DNA from: Bidens hawaiensis
Lineage: Eukaryota; Streptophyta; Magnoliopsida; Asterales; Asteraceae
Reading direction: 5' to 3'
NCBI GenBank assembly: GCA_021521415.1
Contig: JAIQDT010010073.1
Coordinates: forward strand, 1 to 64,000
Length of the DNA: 64,000 bases
Shown here: piece after piece, positions 21,690 to 32,959 of the stretch
Position numbering within the stretch: the first letter of the stretch is position 1
Layout: every line of letters begins with the position of its first letter
Notes under the pieces: generated by a model
The model's input: only the letters and a program-made list of their open reading frames with translations
Database searches by the model: none
Told to the model about the DNA's origin: nothing
Made by a program: the position numbers and the translations under genes

Positions 21690-23550
21690 TGTGACAACTG
21701 CCCAATCCGACCCGACCCAGGTACCCGTTTTCGAATCCGATTCTTTTTTTTTATGATTTAAAATTTTGATTATTAATCTTTGTAAATTTAGCATTAAATA
21801 AATTATACATATATTCTTATATTACTTACTAATAATAATAATTTCTCTTTCTTGTCGCCGTCCCGCCTCTTTCTCTTTCTTGTCGCCGTTCCGCCTCTTT
21901 GCTTAACCCTTGCGCCTTGAACCCCTTTCTCTTAACTCTTTGCTTGTCCTTTGGTTCTTCCCGCCTAAGGATGTCTGCGCAGCTCCACGCGCCAGACTCC
22001 TTACAAGGAAGCCTGCGTGAAGACCAGTTGTTCCTGCGATACGCGAGGCGAACTGTTCTCGCAGCGCGCTAAGAATTGTAGTTCTTCTCGCAGCGCGCTA
22101 AGAACGGTAGTTCTTCCCGCGACGCGCTAAGGATTTGTTCTCTGTCTGCCTTCGCCCTCGCGCGTGCGCCCGAGCTTTCTCGCGCTAGACCTTAAGTCTT
22201 TTCTTCTGTTTAGGTCTGCCTGTATTCTTTTGTGATATCTTATCTTCTGTCTGAATAGTCACTTTCGGCGCAGCATGCGCACCAACCCCATTGGTTGGCA
22301 GAAAAAGTGACTGACATTATCTTTTGAAATCTTCTTTTGCATGCCTTGACCAGTACCTTTATCTGACTCCTCCCATGCTTTATTCTGTAACCTGTCAGCC
22401 TTTTTCCTGTTCCCCTGCTGCCATATCTTGTGATATCTTTTGCTTTTGGAATCTTTTGCCTTTTGATATCTTTTGCTTGATTTGATAAGATCTTTTCCTC
22501 CTTTTTAGGGATTGTGTTCCCTAGGGTTTCCCTATATATAATACTATTTTCTTGTTAGTTAACACTACACACACAAACACTTAAACTCCCCTCTGCTCCC
22601 TTCTCCTTGCCTTCTGCCGTTGTTCCTCAGCCGCCTCCTCTCTCTGCCTTCGTCTTTTCCCTTGTCCTGCCCAGATTTCCGGTAATATATAATATATAAT
22701 AATTTGTTAAAGATACATATTACTATGCTAACATATATTCAAGGCATAAAATCAATCATTAAATCAATAAACTTTTATTTATAGGTTAACTTGTGCTTGT
22801 TTCTTGCATTATCTTTCAACATACCTTTTTCAGGTGAGTAATCTCGTACCTAATCCCTTTTTATTTTTAATGTTTTGGGATGTTCATGTGTTCGTACAAA
22901 CTTGAGTCTTAAACTTGTTTATGAACTTTTGTCGCGCAAAACCCCATGTGTTATGGACGTAGACTTGGCTGTTTATTTGTATGTGTGGATCATTAACCGT
23001 CTTGTCGGCCTATTCCGCAGTTTTCATGGATCCATTAGATGAACACGGGAGAACTATCGTTTATGATTTCTCTTTTGTTTACACTTGCACAGTTTTCTTG
23101 TTTTTGTGCTCAATTGGGAGCACGGATTGAACTATGAGCTATGATCTAAGGCTTGATCACAATCTGATTACACCCTTGTTGAACACCAGTTATACACATG
23201 ATGCGCGCAGATATTGTTATCTATTTATATTTATTAAACTTGATTTCTCACCGACACGCAAGTGTTGACGTTTTATTTTAACACATGTTCAGGTTTGCTG
23301 TAGCTGTTTCTGGAAGCTTGAGGACACATAGGATGTTTTCTTTCTTTTGGACCTAGTTTAAAATGTAACAAGACAAGTTTATGTTATTTGAATATTTCAA
23401 GTTATGATATGATTTATGTTACTTTATGTCATGTTCTGCGCGTGCGCAAGGAAATGTATTTATTAAATATTGACACCCAAATAGTGTCGCGAGTAATGAA
23501 ACAATACGTGGCGCCCCGATGTATAATCCGCCATCGGTCGGGGTGTTACA
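21690..23550 (+). repeat. Left LTR of the gypsy element
   Basis: Begins TGTGACAACTGCCC and ends GGGTGTTACA. It has a TATA stretch at 22533-22543 before a CT-rich leader. Near 22010-22130 it carries repeated GCAGCGCGCTAAGAA words. Confidence 0.96.
22533..22543 (+). promoter_or_regulatory. Probable TATA box of the gypsy LTR
   Basis: TATATATAATA followed about 30 bp downstream by CACACACAAACAC and a pyrimidine-rich leader, a usual plant transcription-start context. Confidence 0.5.
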
Positions 23551-24208
23551 GATTGGTATCAGAGCTCCGTGACTTTAGGATAGGTGGTTAGACGTAACGA
23601 CCTAGAATACCTAAGAGTCCCTTCTCGCGCATGAGAAATATCTCATGTTTGCGCGCTAATTGTTATTTACTCGATATTTATAAAATATGCTGGCGCATAC
23701 GCAGCACTTGATTTCATGTTTTATTCGCGATCTTTCGATTTTTATTAAATTTCAATTTATTTCTTCACTTACATATTCGTTTGTTGTGGGGATTGAAAAT
23801 CCGAGAAGTCATGGTGGTACATGAATAGTTGATTTTCAATTACCATTAACTTTATGTTTTAAATTGAAGATTGAAAAGTCATGGTGATACATGAATTGTT
23901 AATCTCCAATATTTATTTACTTTATGTTTTAAATTGAAGATTGAAAAGTCATGGTGATACATGAATTGTCAATCTCCAATATTTATTTACTCGATATTTT
24001 AAATTGAAGATTTGAAAAGTCATGGTGATACATGAATTGTCGATTTTCAATTCGAATTCATTGCCTGTATTAAGTTTGTATTTGAATTCATATTTTACCT
24101 CAAAATTTGATAGCATTTAACTTCGCGAAACAAGCTTTACGACGATATACTTTGCGCTAAAACGATTTCCTATGCCAAGATATTAACAAAAATTAAAACT
24201 TTTATAGA
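23551..24208 (+). other. Gypsy leader with triplicated segment
   Basis: Holds the primer-binding site at 23553-23566. Between about 23800 and 24050 a roughly 60-bp unit containing AAAAGTCATGGTGATACATG is repeated three to four times. Confidence 0.8.
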
Positions 24209-27200
24209 ATGCCTCCGCTATCTCGCCGATTTCAGAGGAGAGAAGCCTCGCGCAGGCGTAGACAGCAACGTTCCCAGGAAATGGCCGCCGCGATAGCCCA
24301 AGCCTTAAACCAAAATAATCCCAACCCCTCCGGATACAATATTAAATCCTTCAATGCGGGTAACCCTCCGAAATTCACCGGACTTGAAGGAGCCACCGTG
24401 ATGCTCCAGTGGCTCGAGAAAATTGAAAACACTTTCCTCCATACCCAATGCCCTCCGGACAAACGAACCTTATACGCCTCAAGTGTCCTAGAATCAAGGG
24501 CGCTTACTTGGTGGAATGGAGTGGCTCATGCGCGTGGCGCAGAGGCTGCTTCTAGCATGCTCTGGGAGGAATTCAAGGAAATCTTGACGCGAGAGTTCTG
24601 CCCTCCCAACGAAGTAAAGCGCCTGGAGGAAGAGTTTTGGAACCTGAAACAGTACAGTGGCGAAGCGCGCGAGTACGCGACGCGCTTCCATGAATTAAGC
24701 TTGCTTGTCCCGCACCTAGTTACCCCTTCCCGCCGAGCCATCGAGAAGTTCCTTGGGGGTCTCCCCATGGAAATCCAAGATTCTGTATGGGCCAGGAACC
24801 CACTAACCCTCTCTGACGCCATCGAGTTGGCCGCTGTGCTCAGCGACAACCATGTCAGGGCAGGAACCCTGTTCCTGCGGGGAGCTGAGAAGACCAAACC
24901 CACCAAGACTGTCCCAGAACCAACAGAAACCAAACCAGAACCCTCAAACCGTAACAACCTCAAGCGCAGGCGCAAAGCCTATGCGCTTACCAACCCGCCC
25001 ATTGTTCAGCAACCCACCTACCAACCTCCAGTTTACGCGCCTAACCCACTGTCGACCTACCCAACACCTCCTGTAGTCCACAACTATGCCTTAACCAATC
25101 CAGCACTCCCTGCCCCGCCAACTAAGAAACCCTACACAGGAAACCAACCCTTTTGCCCAACCTGTAGACTTCACCACCCACCTCAAGTCCCGTGCCGACA
25201 ATGCAACCGATGTGGCCGTATTGGTCACACTGCTGAGAACTGTAGAGTCCTTCCCTCCAACCCAATCACGCAGACACCAACTTACCCGCTAAACCCACAA
25301 CCAGCATACCCTAATCCACGACCCAGGTCGTGCTATAACTGCGGTGATCCCAGTCATTTCCGGAACGCGTGCCCGAGACTACAAGTTCAGATTACGCAAG
25401 CGAACCCAGTTAACCAAATTTCGAACCAAGTGACGCGTGGCCGAGCTTTTAATATAACCGTGCACCAAGCGCAAGCGAATAATGACGTGGTTAATGGTAC
25501 ATTTTTACTTAACGGACAATATGCATCCATACTTTTTGATACTGGCGCCGATAGAAGTTTTATTTCTCGCGCATTTGAGCAGAAACTTGCGCGACCGCGC
25601 ATAAACTTAAACGGAAACTTTTCAGTTGAATTGGCTAATGGTGAAACTATTTTAATAAACTCCGTGATCAAAGATTGCACGCTTAACCTTAACGAAAACG
25701 ATTTTCTAATCGACCTCATTCCTATGCCGCTTGGAAGCTTTGATGTTATTATCGGTATGGACTGGCTCTCGCAAAATCGCGCCGAAGTAATCTGCGCCAA
25801 AAAGATGATTCGCATTCCTCGAGAAAATGGTGATCTGCATATCTACGGCGAGAAACCCTCTAACGGTCTTAAACTAATGTCATGCACTGAAGCCCGAAGA
25901 CTTTTGCGGAAGAAATGTGTTGCATTCTTAGCCCATGTGGTCAAACCTGATGAAGGAAAGAATAAACTGTCTGAAATCCCCATTGTGCGTGACTTTCCTG
26001 AAGTCTTTCCCAATGATCTTTCTGGTTTACCTCCCGCTCGGGAAGTCGAGTTTCGTGTTGATCTTGTCCCTGGTGCTTCCCCCGTAGCCAAATCTCCTTA
26101 TCGTCTTGCACCCGCTGAAATGCAAGAATTGGCAAGCCAACTCCAAGAGTTGACCGCTAAAGGATTCATTCGCCCTAGCTCTTCGCCCTGGGGTGCTCCG
26201 GTGTTGTTCGTTAAAAAGAAAGATGGTACGTTTCGCATGTGTATTGATTACCGCGAGCTGAACAAGCTCACCATTAAGAACCGGTATCCCTTACCGCGTA
26301 TTGACGACCTCTTTGATCAACTCCAAGGTGCCTCTTGTTTCTCCAAGATCGATCTCCGTTCTGGCTATCACCAGTTGCGTATCCGCGAAGAAGACGTTCC
26401 CAAGACTGCTTTTCGAACCCGTTATGGCCATTTTGAATTCTTGGTCATGTCCTTCGGTTTAACCAACGCACCCGCCGTTTTCATGGATCTAATGAATCGG
26501 GTGTGTAGGCCTTTCTTGGATAAATTCGTGATCGTGTTCATCAATGATGTTCTGGTGTATTCTAAAACCAAGGCCGAGCATGAGCAACATCTTCGGTTGG
26601 TGTTGCAAAAGCTTCGAACCGAGCAACTCTTTGCCAAACTCTCCAAGTGTGAGTTTTGGTCGGATGAAGTACAGTTTCTTGGTCATGTTGTAAACAAGAT
26701 GGGTATTCATGTCGACCCATCCAAAATTGAAGCAATCAAGAACTGGATTACGCCGTCCACTCCTACCGAAATCCGTTCCTTTCTGGGCTTAGCTGGTTAC
26801 TACCGGCGATTTATTTCGAACTTCTCAAAGATCGCTTTGCCTTTAACAGCTTTAACGCACAAAGGCAAACCGTATATTTGGGGCTCGAAGCAAGAAGAAG
26901 CCTTTCTGACGCTCAAGCGATTGTTGTGCGAAGCTCCTGTTCTAACTTTACCAGAGGGTAATGATGATTTTGTCGTGTATTGTGATGCCTCCAACCAAGG
27001 TCTCGGTTGTGTACTTATGCAACGAGGCAAGGTTATCGCTTACGCGTCAAGGCAACTCAAGATTCACGAAAAGAATTATACAACTCACGACCTTGAACTT
27101 GGTGCAGTTGTATTTGCCTTGAAAATCTGGAGACACTACCTCTATGGTACTAAGTGTATCCTTTACACCGACCATAAAAGCCTTCAGCATATTTTTGATC

Positions 27201-28825
27201 AAAAGGAACTTAACATGAGACAACGTCGATGGAACGAACTCATCAGCGATTACGATTGTGAGATCCGGTATCACCCTGGAAAGGCTAATGTGGTAGCTGA
27301 TGCGCTCAGCCGCAAACCCAGCCAACTTAACTGTATCTTGCCGCGCACGCAGCTTCACTTCGCGCCGATTCAAAGCAATCTTGAATCACGCATTCGTGAC
27401 GCGCAGCGCGCATCCATCAGCAATGGCAACCTTCGCGCCGAGTTAGCGTGTGGCGCGGAAGCGCATTTTGTCCCTAATCTGAGTGGAATTCTCTGCTATC
27501 TCAATCGCATCTGGATTCCCAATGATGAGAATCTTCGCTCTGTCATACTGAGTGAAGCGCACAAAACCCGGTATTCCGTTCATCCTGGTGCTGACAAAAT
27601 GTACAAAGATTTGCGCCTTTCTTATTGGTGGCCTGGTATGAAAAAGGATATTGCTGTGTTCGTAGCTAAATGCCTAACTTGTTCTAAGGTAAAAGCTGAA
27701 CATCAACGCCCATCTGGTTTGCTCGAACAACCTGAAATTCCTACGTGGAAATGGGAAAGTATAGCAATGGACTTTATCACCAAGTTACCCTTGACCGCAA
27801 GCAAACATGATAGCATTTGGGTAATAGTGGATCGATTGACCAAGTCTGCCCACTTTCTGCCTATTCGTGAAAGCTACCGTGTTGAACAACTTGCGCATCT
27901 TTATGTCAAGGAAATTGTTTGCCGTCATGGTACTCCTTTGAGCATCATATCCGATCGCGATGGCCGTTTTATATCTCGCTTTTGGAAATCTCTCCAATCT
28001 GCGTTAGGAACTCGTTTGGACATGAGCACTGCATATCATCCTCAGACTGACGGACAGTCTGAGCGAACCATTCAAACCCTTGAGGATATGCTTCGATCAT
28101 GTGTTCTTGATTTTGGAGGTAATTGGGATTCACACCTACCTCTGATCGAGTTCTCTTATAATAACAGCTATCATTCCAGTATCGGTATGGCCCCATTTGA
28201 AGCACTTTACGGTCGAAAGTGCCGTTCACCGATTTGTTGGAACGAAGTGGGTGAAATTCAAATCACAGGACCCGAACTAGTTCAAGAGACAACCTATAAA
28301 ATCGCCAAGATCCGTGATCATCTGCTGACTGCCAGAAGCCGACAGAAGAGTTACGCAGATCGCAGGCGAAAGCCTCTCGAATTTCTAGTTGGTGATCTTG
28401 TTCTCCTCAAAGTGTCGCCCTGGAAGGGTGTTGTCCGCTTTGGGAAGAAAGGTAAGCTTGCACCTCGTTATGTTGGTCCATTCAAGATTCTCGCGAGGGT
28501 GGGAAAAGTTGCCTACAAGCTAGACCTACCGCCCGCGCTCAGCAATGTGCACCCAACTTTCCATGTATCCAATCTCAAGAAATGTTTAGCTGATGAGAAC
28601 CTTCACATACCACTTGATGAAGTTCAAGTTGATGAGTCTATGCACTTCGTTGAGAAGCCTGTTGAGGTTATGGATCGCGAGGTAAAGCAAACCAAGCGCA
28701 GTCGCATCCCTATTGTTAAAGTTCGTTGGCAGTCCAAGCGCGGAGCCGAGTTCACTTGGGAAAGGGAAGATCAGATGAAGATCAAGTACCCGTACCTTTT
28801 CTCTGCGCAACCTACTTCGAGATAA
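24209..28825 (+). CDS. Gypsy Gag-Pol polyprotein (chromovirus)
   Basis: One uninterrupted frame of 1538 codons. Gag core about residues 40-230 ([27 protein letters not shown]); proline-rich linker; two Cys-rich knuckles, the second [14 protein letters not shown] at about 375. Protease [10 protein letters not shown] near 442-451 (Asp 444). Reverse transcriptase with [20 protein letters not shown] and SGYHQLRI; its catalytic box reads FINDVLVYS at about 777-785, where gypsy enzymes have F-x-D-D. RNase H with [15 protein letters not shown] and TDHKSL. Integrase with an HHCC finger (about 1127-1172) and catalytic Asp 1188, Asp 1249 and Glu 1285, the last two separated by 35 residues. A chromodomain-like end with [20 protein letters not shown]. 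All parts except RT residue 779 look functional. Because codon 779 is Asn instead of Asp, this copy is probably unable to reverse transcribe by itself. Confidence 0.95.
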   Translation: MPPLSRRFQRREASRRRRQQRSQEMAAAIAQALNQNNPNPSGYNIKSFNAGNPPKFTGLEGATVMLQWLEKIENTFLHTQCPPDKRTLYASSVLESRALTWWNGVAHARGAEAASSMLWEEFKEILTREFCPPNEVKRLEEEFWNLKQYSGEAREYATRFHELSLLVPHLVTPSRRAIEKFLGGLPMEIQDSVWARNPLTLSDAIELAAVLSDNHVRAGTLFLRGAEKTKPTKTVPEPTETKPEPSNRNNLKRRRKAYALTNPPIVQQPTYQPPVYAPNPLSTYPTPPVVHNYALTNPALPAPPTKKPYTGNQPFCPTCRLHHPPQVPCRQCNRCGRIGHTAENCRVLPSNPITQTPTYPLNPQPAYPNPRPRSCYNCGDPSHFRNACPRLQVQITQANPVNQISNQVTRGRAFNITVHQAQANNDVVNGTFLLNGQYASILFDTGADRSFISRAFEQKLARPRINLNGNFSVELANGETILINSVIKDCTLNLNENDFLIDLIPMPLGSFDVIIGMDWLSQNRAEVICAKKMIRIPRENGDLHIYGEKPSNGLKLMSCTEARRLLRKKCVAFLAHVVKPDEGKNKLSEIPIVRDFPEVFPNDLSGLPPAREVEFRVDLVPGASPVAKSPYRLAPAEMQELASQLQELTAKGFIRPSSSPWGAPVLFVKKKDGTFRMCIDYRELNKLTIKNRYPLPRIDDLFDQLQGASCFSKIDLRSGYHQLRIREEDVPKTAFRTRYGHFEFLVMSFGLTNAPAVFMDLMNRVCRPFLDKFVIVFINDVLVYSKTKAEHEQHLRLVLQKLRTEQLFAKLSKCEFWSDEVQFLGHVVNKMGIHVDPSKIEAIKNWITPSTPTEIRSFLGLAGYYRRFISNFSKIALPLTALTHKGKPYIWGSKQEEAFLTLKRLLCEAPVLTLPEGNDDFVVYCDASNQGLGCVLMQRGKVIAYASRQLKIHEKNYTTHDLELGAVVFALKIWRHYLYGTKCILYTDHKSLQHIFDQKELNMRQRRWNELISDYDCEIRYHPGKANVVADALSRKPSQLNCILPRTQLHFAPIQSNLESRIRDAQRASISNGNLRAELACGAEAHFVPNLSGILCYLNRIWIPNDENLRSVILSEAHKTRYSVHPGADKMYKDLRLSYWWPGMKKDIAVFVAKCLTCSKVKAEHQRPSGLLEQPEIPTWKWESIAMDFITKLPLTASKHDSIWVIVDRLTKSAHFLPIRESYRVEQLAHLYVKEIVCRHGTPLSIISDRDGRFISRFWKSLQSALGTRLDMSTAYHPQTDGQSERTIQTLEDMLRSCVLDFGGNWDSHLPLIEFSYNNSYHSSIGMAPFEALYGRKCRSPICWNEVGEIQITGPELVQETTYKIAKIRDHLLTARSRQKSYADRRRKPLEFLVGDLVLLKVSPWKGVVRFGKKGKLAPRYVGPFKILARVGKVAYKLDLPPALSNVHPTFHVSNLKKCLADENLHIPLDEVQVDESMHFVEKPVEVMDREVKQTKRSRIPIVKVRWQSKRGAEFTWEREDQMKIKYPYLFSAQPTSR

Positions 28826-28859
28826 ATTTCGGGACGAAATTTCTTAAAGTAGGGGAGAC

Positions 28860-30720
28860 TGTGACAACTGCCCAATCCGACCCGACCCAGGTACCCGTTT
28901 TCGAATCCGATTCTTTTTTTTTATGATTTAAAATTTTGATTATTAATCTTTGTAAATTTAGCATTAAATAAATTATACATATATTCTTATATTACTTACT
29001 AATAATAATAATTTCTCTTTCTTGTCGCCGTCCCGCCTCTTTCTCTTTCTTGTCGCCGTCCCGCCTCTTTGCTTAACCCTTGCGCCTTGAACCCCTTTCT
29101 CTTAACTCTTTGCTTGTCCTTTGGTTCTTCCCGCCTAAGGATGTCTGCGCAGCTCCACGCGCCAGACTCCTTACAAGGAAGCCTGCGTGAAGACCAGTTG
29201 TTCCTGCGATACGCGAGGCGAACTGTTCTCGCAGCGCGCTAAGAATTGTAGTTCTTCTCGCAGCGCGCTAAGAACGGTAGTTCTTCCCGTGACGCGCTAA
29301 GGATTTGTTCTCTGTCTGCCTTCGCCCTCGCGCGTGCGCCCGAGCTTTCTCGCGCTAGACCTTAAGTCTTTTCTTCTGTTTAGGTCTGCCTGTATTCTTT
29401 TGTGATATCTTATCTTCTGTCTGAATAGTCACTTTCGGCGCAGCATGCGCACCAACCCCATTGGTTGGCAGAAAAAGTGACTGACATTATCTTTTGAAAT
29501 CTTCTTTTGCATGCCTTGACCAGTACCTTTATCTGACTCCTCCCATGCTTTATTCTGTAACCTGTCAGCCTTTTTCCTGTTCCACTGCTGCCATATCTTG
29601 TGATATCTTTTGCTTTTGGAATCTTTTGCCTTTTGATATCTTTTGCTTGATTTGATAAGATCTTTTCCTCCTTTTTAGGGATTGTGTTCCCTAGGGTTTC
29701 CCTATATATAATACTATTTTCTTGTTAGTTAACACTACACACACAAACACTTAAACTCCCCTCTGCTCCCTTCTCCTTGCCTTCTGCCGTTGTTCCTCAG
29801 CCGCCTCCTCTCTCTGCCTTCGTCTTTTCCCTTGTCCTGCCCAGATTTCCGGTAATATATAATATATAATAATTTGTTAAAGATACATATTACTATGCTA
29901 ACATATATTCAAGGCATAAAATCAATCATTAAATCAATAAACTTTTATTTATAGGTTAACTTGTGCTTGTTTCTTGCATTATCTTTCAACATACCTTTTT
30001 CAGGTGAGTAATCTCGTACCTAATCCCTTTTTATTTTTAATGTTTTGGGATGTTCATGTGTTCGTACAAACTTGAGTCTTAAACTTGTTTATGAACTTTT
30101 GTCGCGCAAAACCCCATGTGTTATGGACGTAGACTTGGCTGTTTATTTGTTTGTGTGGATCATTAACCGTCTTGTCGGCCTATTCCGCAGTTTTCATGGA
30201 TCCATTAGATGAACACGGGAGAACTATCGTTTATGATTTCTCTTTTGTTTACACTTGCACAGTTTTCTTGTTTTTGTGCTCAATTGGGAGCACGGATTGA
30301 ACTATGAGCTATGATCTAAGGCTTGATCACAATCTGATTACACCCTTGTTGAACACCAGTTATACACATGATGCGCGCAGATATTGTTATCTATTTATAT
30401 TTATTAAACTTGATTTCTCACCGACACGCAAGTGTTGACGTTTTATTTTAACACATGTTCAGGTTTGCTGTAGCTGTTTCTGGAAGCTTGAGGACACATA
30501 GGATGTTTTCTTTCTTTTGGACCTAGTTTAAAATGTAACAAGACAAGTTTATGTTATTTGAATATTTCAAGTTATGATATGATTTATGTTACTTTATGTC
30601 ATGTTCTGCGCGTGCGCAAGGAAATGTATTTATTAAATATTGACACCCAAATAGTGTCGCGAGTAATGAAACAATACGTGGCGCCCCGATGTATAATCCG
30701 CCATCGGTCGGGGTGTTACA
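28860..30720 (+). repeat. Right LTR of the gypsy element
   Basis: Same length as the left LTR. Differences seen by eye: one in the TCGCCGT(T/C)CCGCC word, CCGC/CCGT near 29289, TCCCCTG/TCCACTG near 29583, and TTGTATG/TTGTTTG near 30150. Followed by the TGAAG duplication. Confidence 0.96.
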
Positions 30721-30750
30721 TGAAGTTTATCAAGCCTCCAAGTGGGAGAT

Positions 30751-31081
30751 TGTTGGGTTTATTGTGGAGGCTCGATTATTTTGGGTCCGGTTCAAGAGAA
30801 CTATGGAGCAGAAAATTAGAGATAAAATGGGTTGACCCGATTTGTTTTAATTAAAGTCCATATTAGTTGTCTTGGTGAACAAGTAGAAAACCCTAATCTT
30901 GTATCTATATATTTAGACTTGTACTTGTAATTCCTCATCACGAGTGAGGCAGTAGCAATACTAAAATACCCTGGTTGCAGCCTGTGGACGTAGGTCAGTT
31001 TAGACTGAACCACGTTAATTCCTCGTGTCGTTTATTGCTTTCACGTGTGTGTTCGATTCGTGTGTGTGTTTAATCCTAACA
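30751..31081 (+). repeat. Right LTR of the Gag-only copia element
   Basis: Begins TGTTGGGTTTATTG after the polypurine tract AAGTGGGAGAT and ends TTTAATCCTAACA, followed by the TAAAG duplication. Confidence 0.93.
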
Positions 31082-31275
31082 TAAAGATGCAGCAGGCCCA
31101 TCTACAGTAGATAAAGATGCAGCAGGATGGAAGAACACAAGAAAGTGATTGGAATCTTGCGAAGAAACTTAAGAAGAGGCGTGCTTTCAATTTCCAAGTA
31201 GCAACAAATGCAGTAAAGGAAGCACATGCAAGCCTCCCAATGAACAAGACCTCTCTTAAACCATATGATGTTTAA
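31082..31275 (+). pseudogene. ARID/CCHC gene relic, part 4 (C-terminus)
   Basis: Joining to the left flank of the copia insertion, the frame reads GPSTTGKDAAGPSTVDKDA, then WKNTRKSDWNLAKKLKKRRA and FNFQVATNAVKEAHASLPMN, ending KPYDV and a TAA stop at 31273. The duplicated TAAAG lies inside a GKDA codon run, and a direct repeat of KDAAG/KDAAGW codes around it. This last part is clean and shows the gene ended here before the insertions. Immediately after the stop, GGGAGGATATTGGAATATTA resembles a polypurine tract plus LTR start, again hinting at retroelement ancestry. Confidence 0.7.
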
Positions 31276-32607
31276 GGGAGGATATTGGAATATTAAACAT
31301 CATCTGTATTACGGAGTATTAATGTGTTATCCGTGACAATATAATATATTAGGTCAGTATTAGACAGGTGCCCGCGCGATGTAGCGAGTGTTTGAACCTG
31401 TTAATCACGCATAAATATAAGTGTTTATGGTTCGGTTAAAACCTTGAAATCGTTTAAATCGGTCATTGCTTTGACTTCTTGTTTCTTTTTCTTTTTTTAA
31501 TTTCGGTTTCAAAAGTTTCAAAACGTAGTGAACGGTTGGTTCACGGTTTATATCGGCAACCGACCATATGAAACCAGAAAAGACTGTAAATTAACCCAAT
31601 TGCAATATTATTCCTTTTGTAATCTTTGTTGTTATTATTTCACGTCCTAGATCTTCCATTAATATTTACCATTTACGTGGCTAAAATTATCATTTTTTAT
31701 TTATGATCATCTCAAGTATCATATTATGTTGGTTTTTAGTTAAAATTAATGGTACATTTAAATTATTAATTATTTTAAACTAAATTTATTATTAAAGTTT
31801 AAACTATGAAACCAAACTGGAACCAGGCCGTTAGTAACGATTCGATTTCAACTTTCAATGGTTGAGTTTGGTTTTGAACGACAAAAAATCAGTATTAACG
31901 GTTGGACTCACAAGTTTAACTTAAAAACCATCAAAACCGACACTGAACACCCCTACGTAACATATTAACTTATTTAAAATGAAAAAAATTACAACAATAT
32001 CATATTCAGATTAAAGAGAATAAAATGCTCGTTTTTATGGTGCAATTTGTTTATAAAAATATTAACGTATGAAAATGCTATATTCGTTTAAAAATCATGG
32101 GTGAGAAGTTAGTTTACAAGTTAAATTAAAAACATAATATGGTTAAAGATGAGGGGCCAAACTTGTAAGTTGAATGGATTGTGTTTAAAAGACATGTTTA
32201 CCCTTACTAACACATGTACCTCATGCTTTAAGTGTTGTAAATTACTTAAAAATGAGTGTCTTAATTTGCCCTTGTTTGATATATTATATATAGTATTGAG
32301 AAAGCCTAAATATTAATTGTGACATATTATGGCTGCTGAAACCGTCATACGATTAATGGGTCAGCATTCACGACGGTTTCCTTGACCTGTTATTAGAGAC
32401 GCTCTTATTTTGTGTATATATAGCAAATGAATGTAAACGATGTAAACTCATCAAGATCCTTTAATCCTTGTCAATAAAGTATGATTACATTCCATATTTG
32501 TGTTGATTCTTGTTTCAAATTCTATCACAAACATTATTATTGTCGACCTATATTATACCAAAAACACATAAACCCTAATTTGATTATGATTATACTGTTG
32601 CCAAGTA
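31276..32607. other. Intergenic DNA, possible old LTR fragment
   Basis: AT-rich. A stretch near 32400-32500 (TGTATATATAGC, then AATGTAAACGATGTAAAC and ATAAAGTATGATTACATTCC) looks like the promoter-to-polyadenylation part of a copia LTR, but no borders could be set. No gene seen. Confidence 0.5.
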
Positions 32608-32815
32608 CTATCAATATTATAACCTAACTTAATAATGCAACAAGTATAATATTATTAATTAAAAATAAAAATAGTAATATCTTAAACCTACAATGTTTAC
32701 TATTTCTATTACGGATGCACATACTTTATGGTATCACTCACGTCCACTCCAACTATTCCAACTTTCCTAAACTGCGATGCTTGCAGCTGTCATCGTCGAG
32801 AAGCCAGAAGCATCG
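32608..32815 (+). repeat. Direct repeat flanking the ARID locus, right copy
   Basis: Partner of 15777-15985; contains CTTAAACCTA, GTTTACTATTTC and GCAGCTGTCATCGTCGAGAA in the same order. Confidence 0.65.
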
Positions 32816-32959
32816 TAGCTTTGTATGTGGGCACCGGTGCTCGTGGAGTAATTTGAATAAAAAATATTTTGAGTTGAACACGACACTTTTAATATATAAA
32901 TCCACTCGTTCCATGAAAATTTCAACAATCAATTCAACACACAAACTTATATGACTATA

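Larger units (their letters stand above)
21690..30720 (+). mobile_element. Full-length Ty3/gypsy chromovirus element, recent insertion
   Basis: LTRs of 1861 bp at 21690-23550 and 28860-30720 differ at about four positions by eye. The 5-bp duplication TGAAG is exact (21685-21689 and 30721-30725). A primer-binding site ATTGGTATCAGAGC follows the left LTR and a polypurine tract AAAGTAGGGGAGAC precedes the right one. A single gag-pol ORF of 1538 codons fills the interior. Order protease-RT-RNase H-integrase and a chromodomain-like C-terminus place it among chromoviruses, probably the Tekay/Del lineage. It sits just after the Gag ORF of the host copia element. Confidence 0.95.
19186..31081 (+). 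mobile_element. Gag-protease-only Ty1/copia element (TR-GAG type) with nested gypsy
   Basis: LTRs of 331 bp at 19186-19516 and 30751-31081 (about 6 percent different) and an exact 5-bp duplication TAAAG at 19181-19185 and 31082-31086. Without the nested element at 21690-30720 it is about 2.9 kb long: leader, one ORF encoding Gag and protease, a short tail, a polypurine tract AAGTGGGAGA and the right LTR. There is no integrase or reverse transcriptase, so it depends on another copia element. Confidence 0.92.

Noticed and set aside
23388..23591. 67- and 98-codon frames in the gypsy LTRs (also 30558-30854)
   Set aside because: They repeat because the LTRs repeat, run into unrelated DNA at the LTR edge, and have no known motif.
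24526..28229. Several minus-strand frames of 65-149 codons within the gypsy gag-pol
   Set aside because: Shadows of an unambiguous polyprotein frame.
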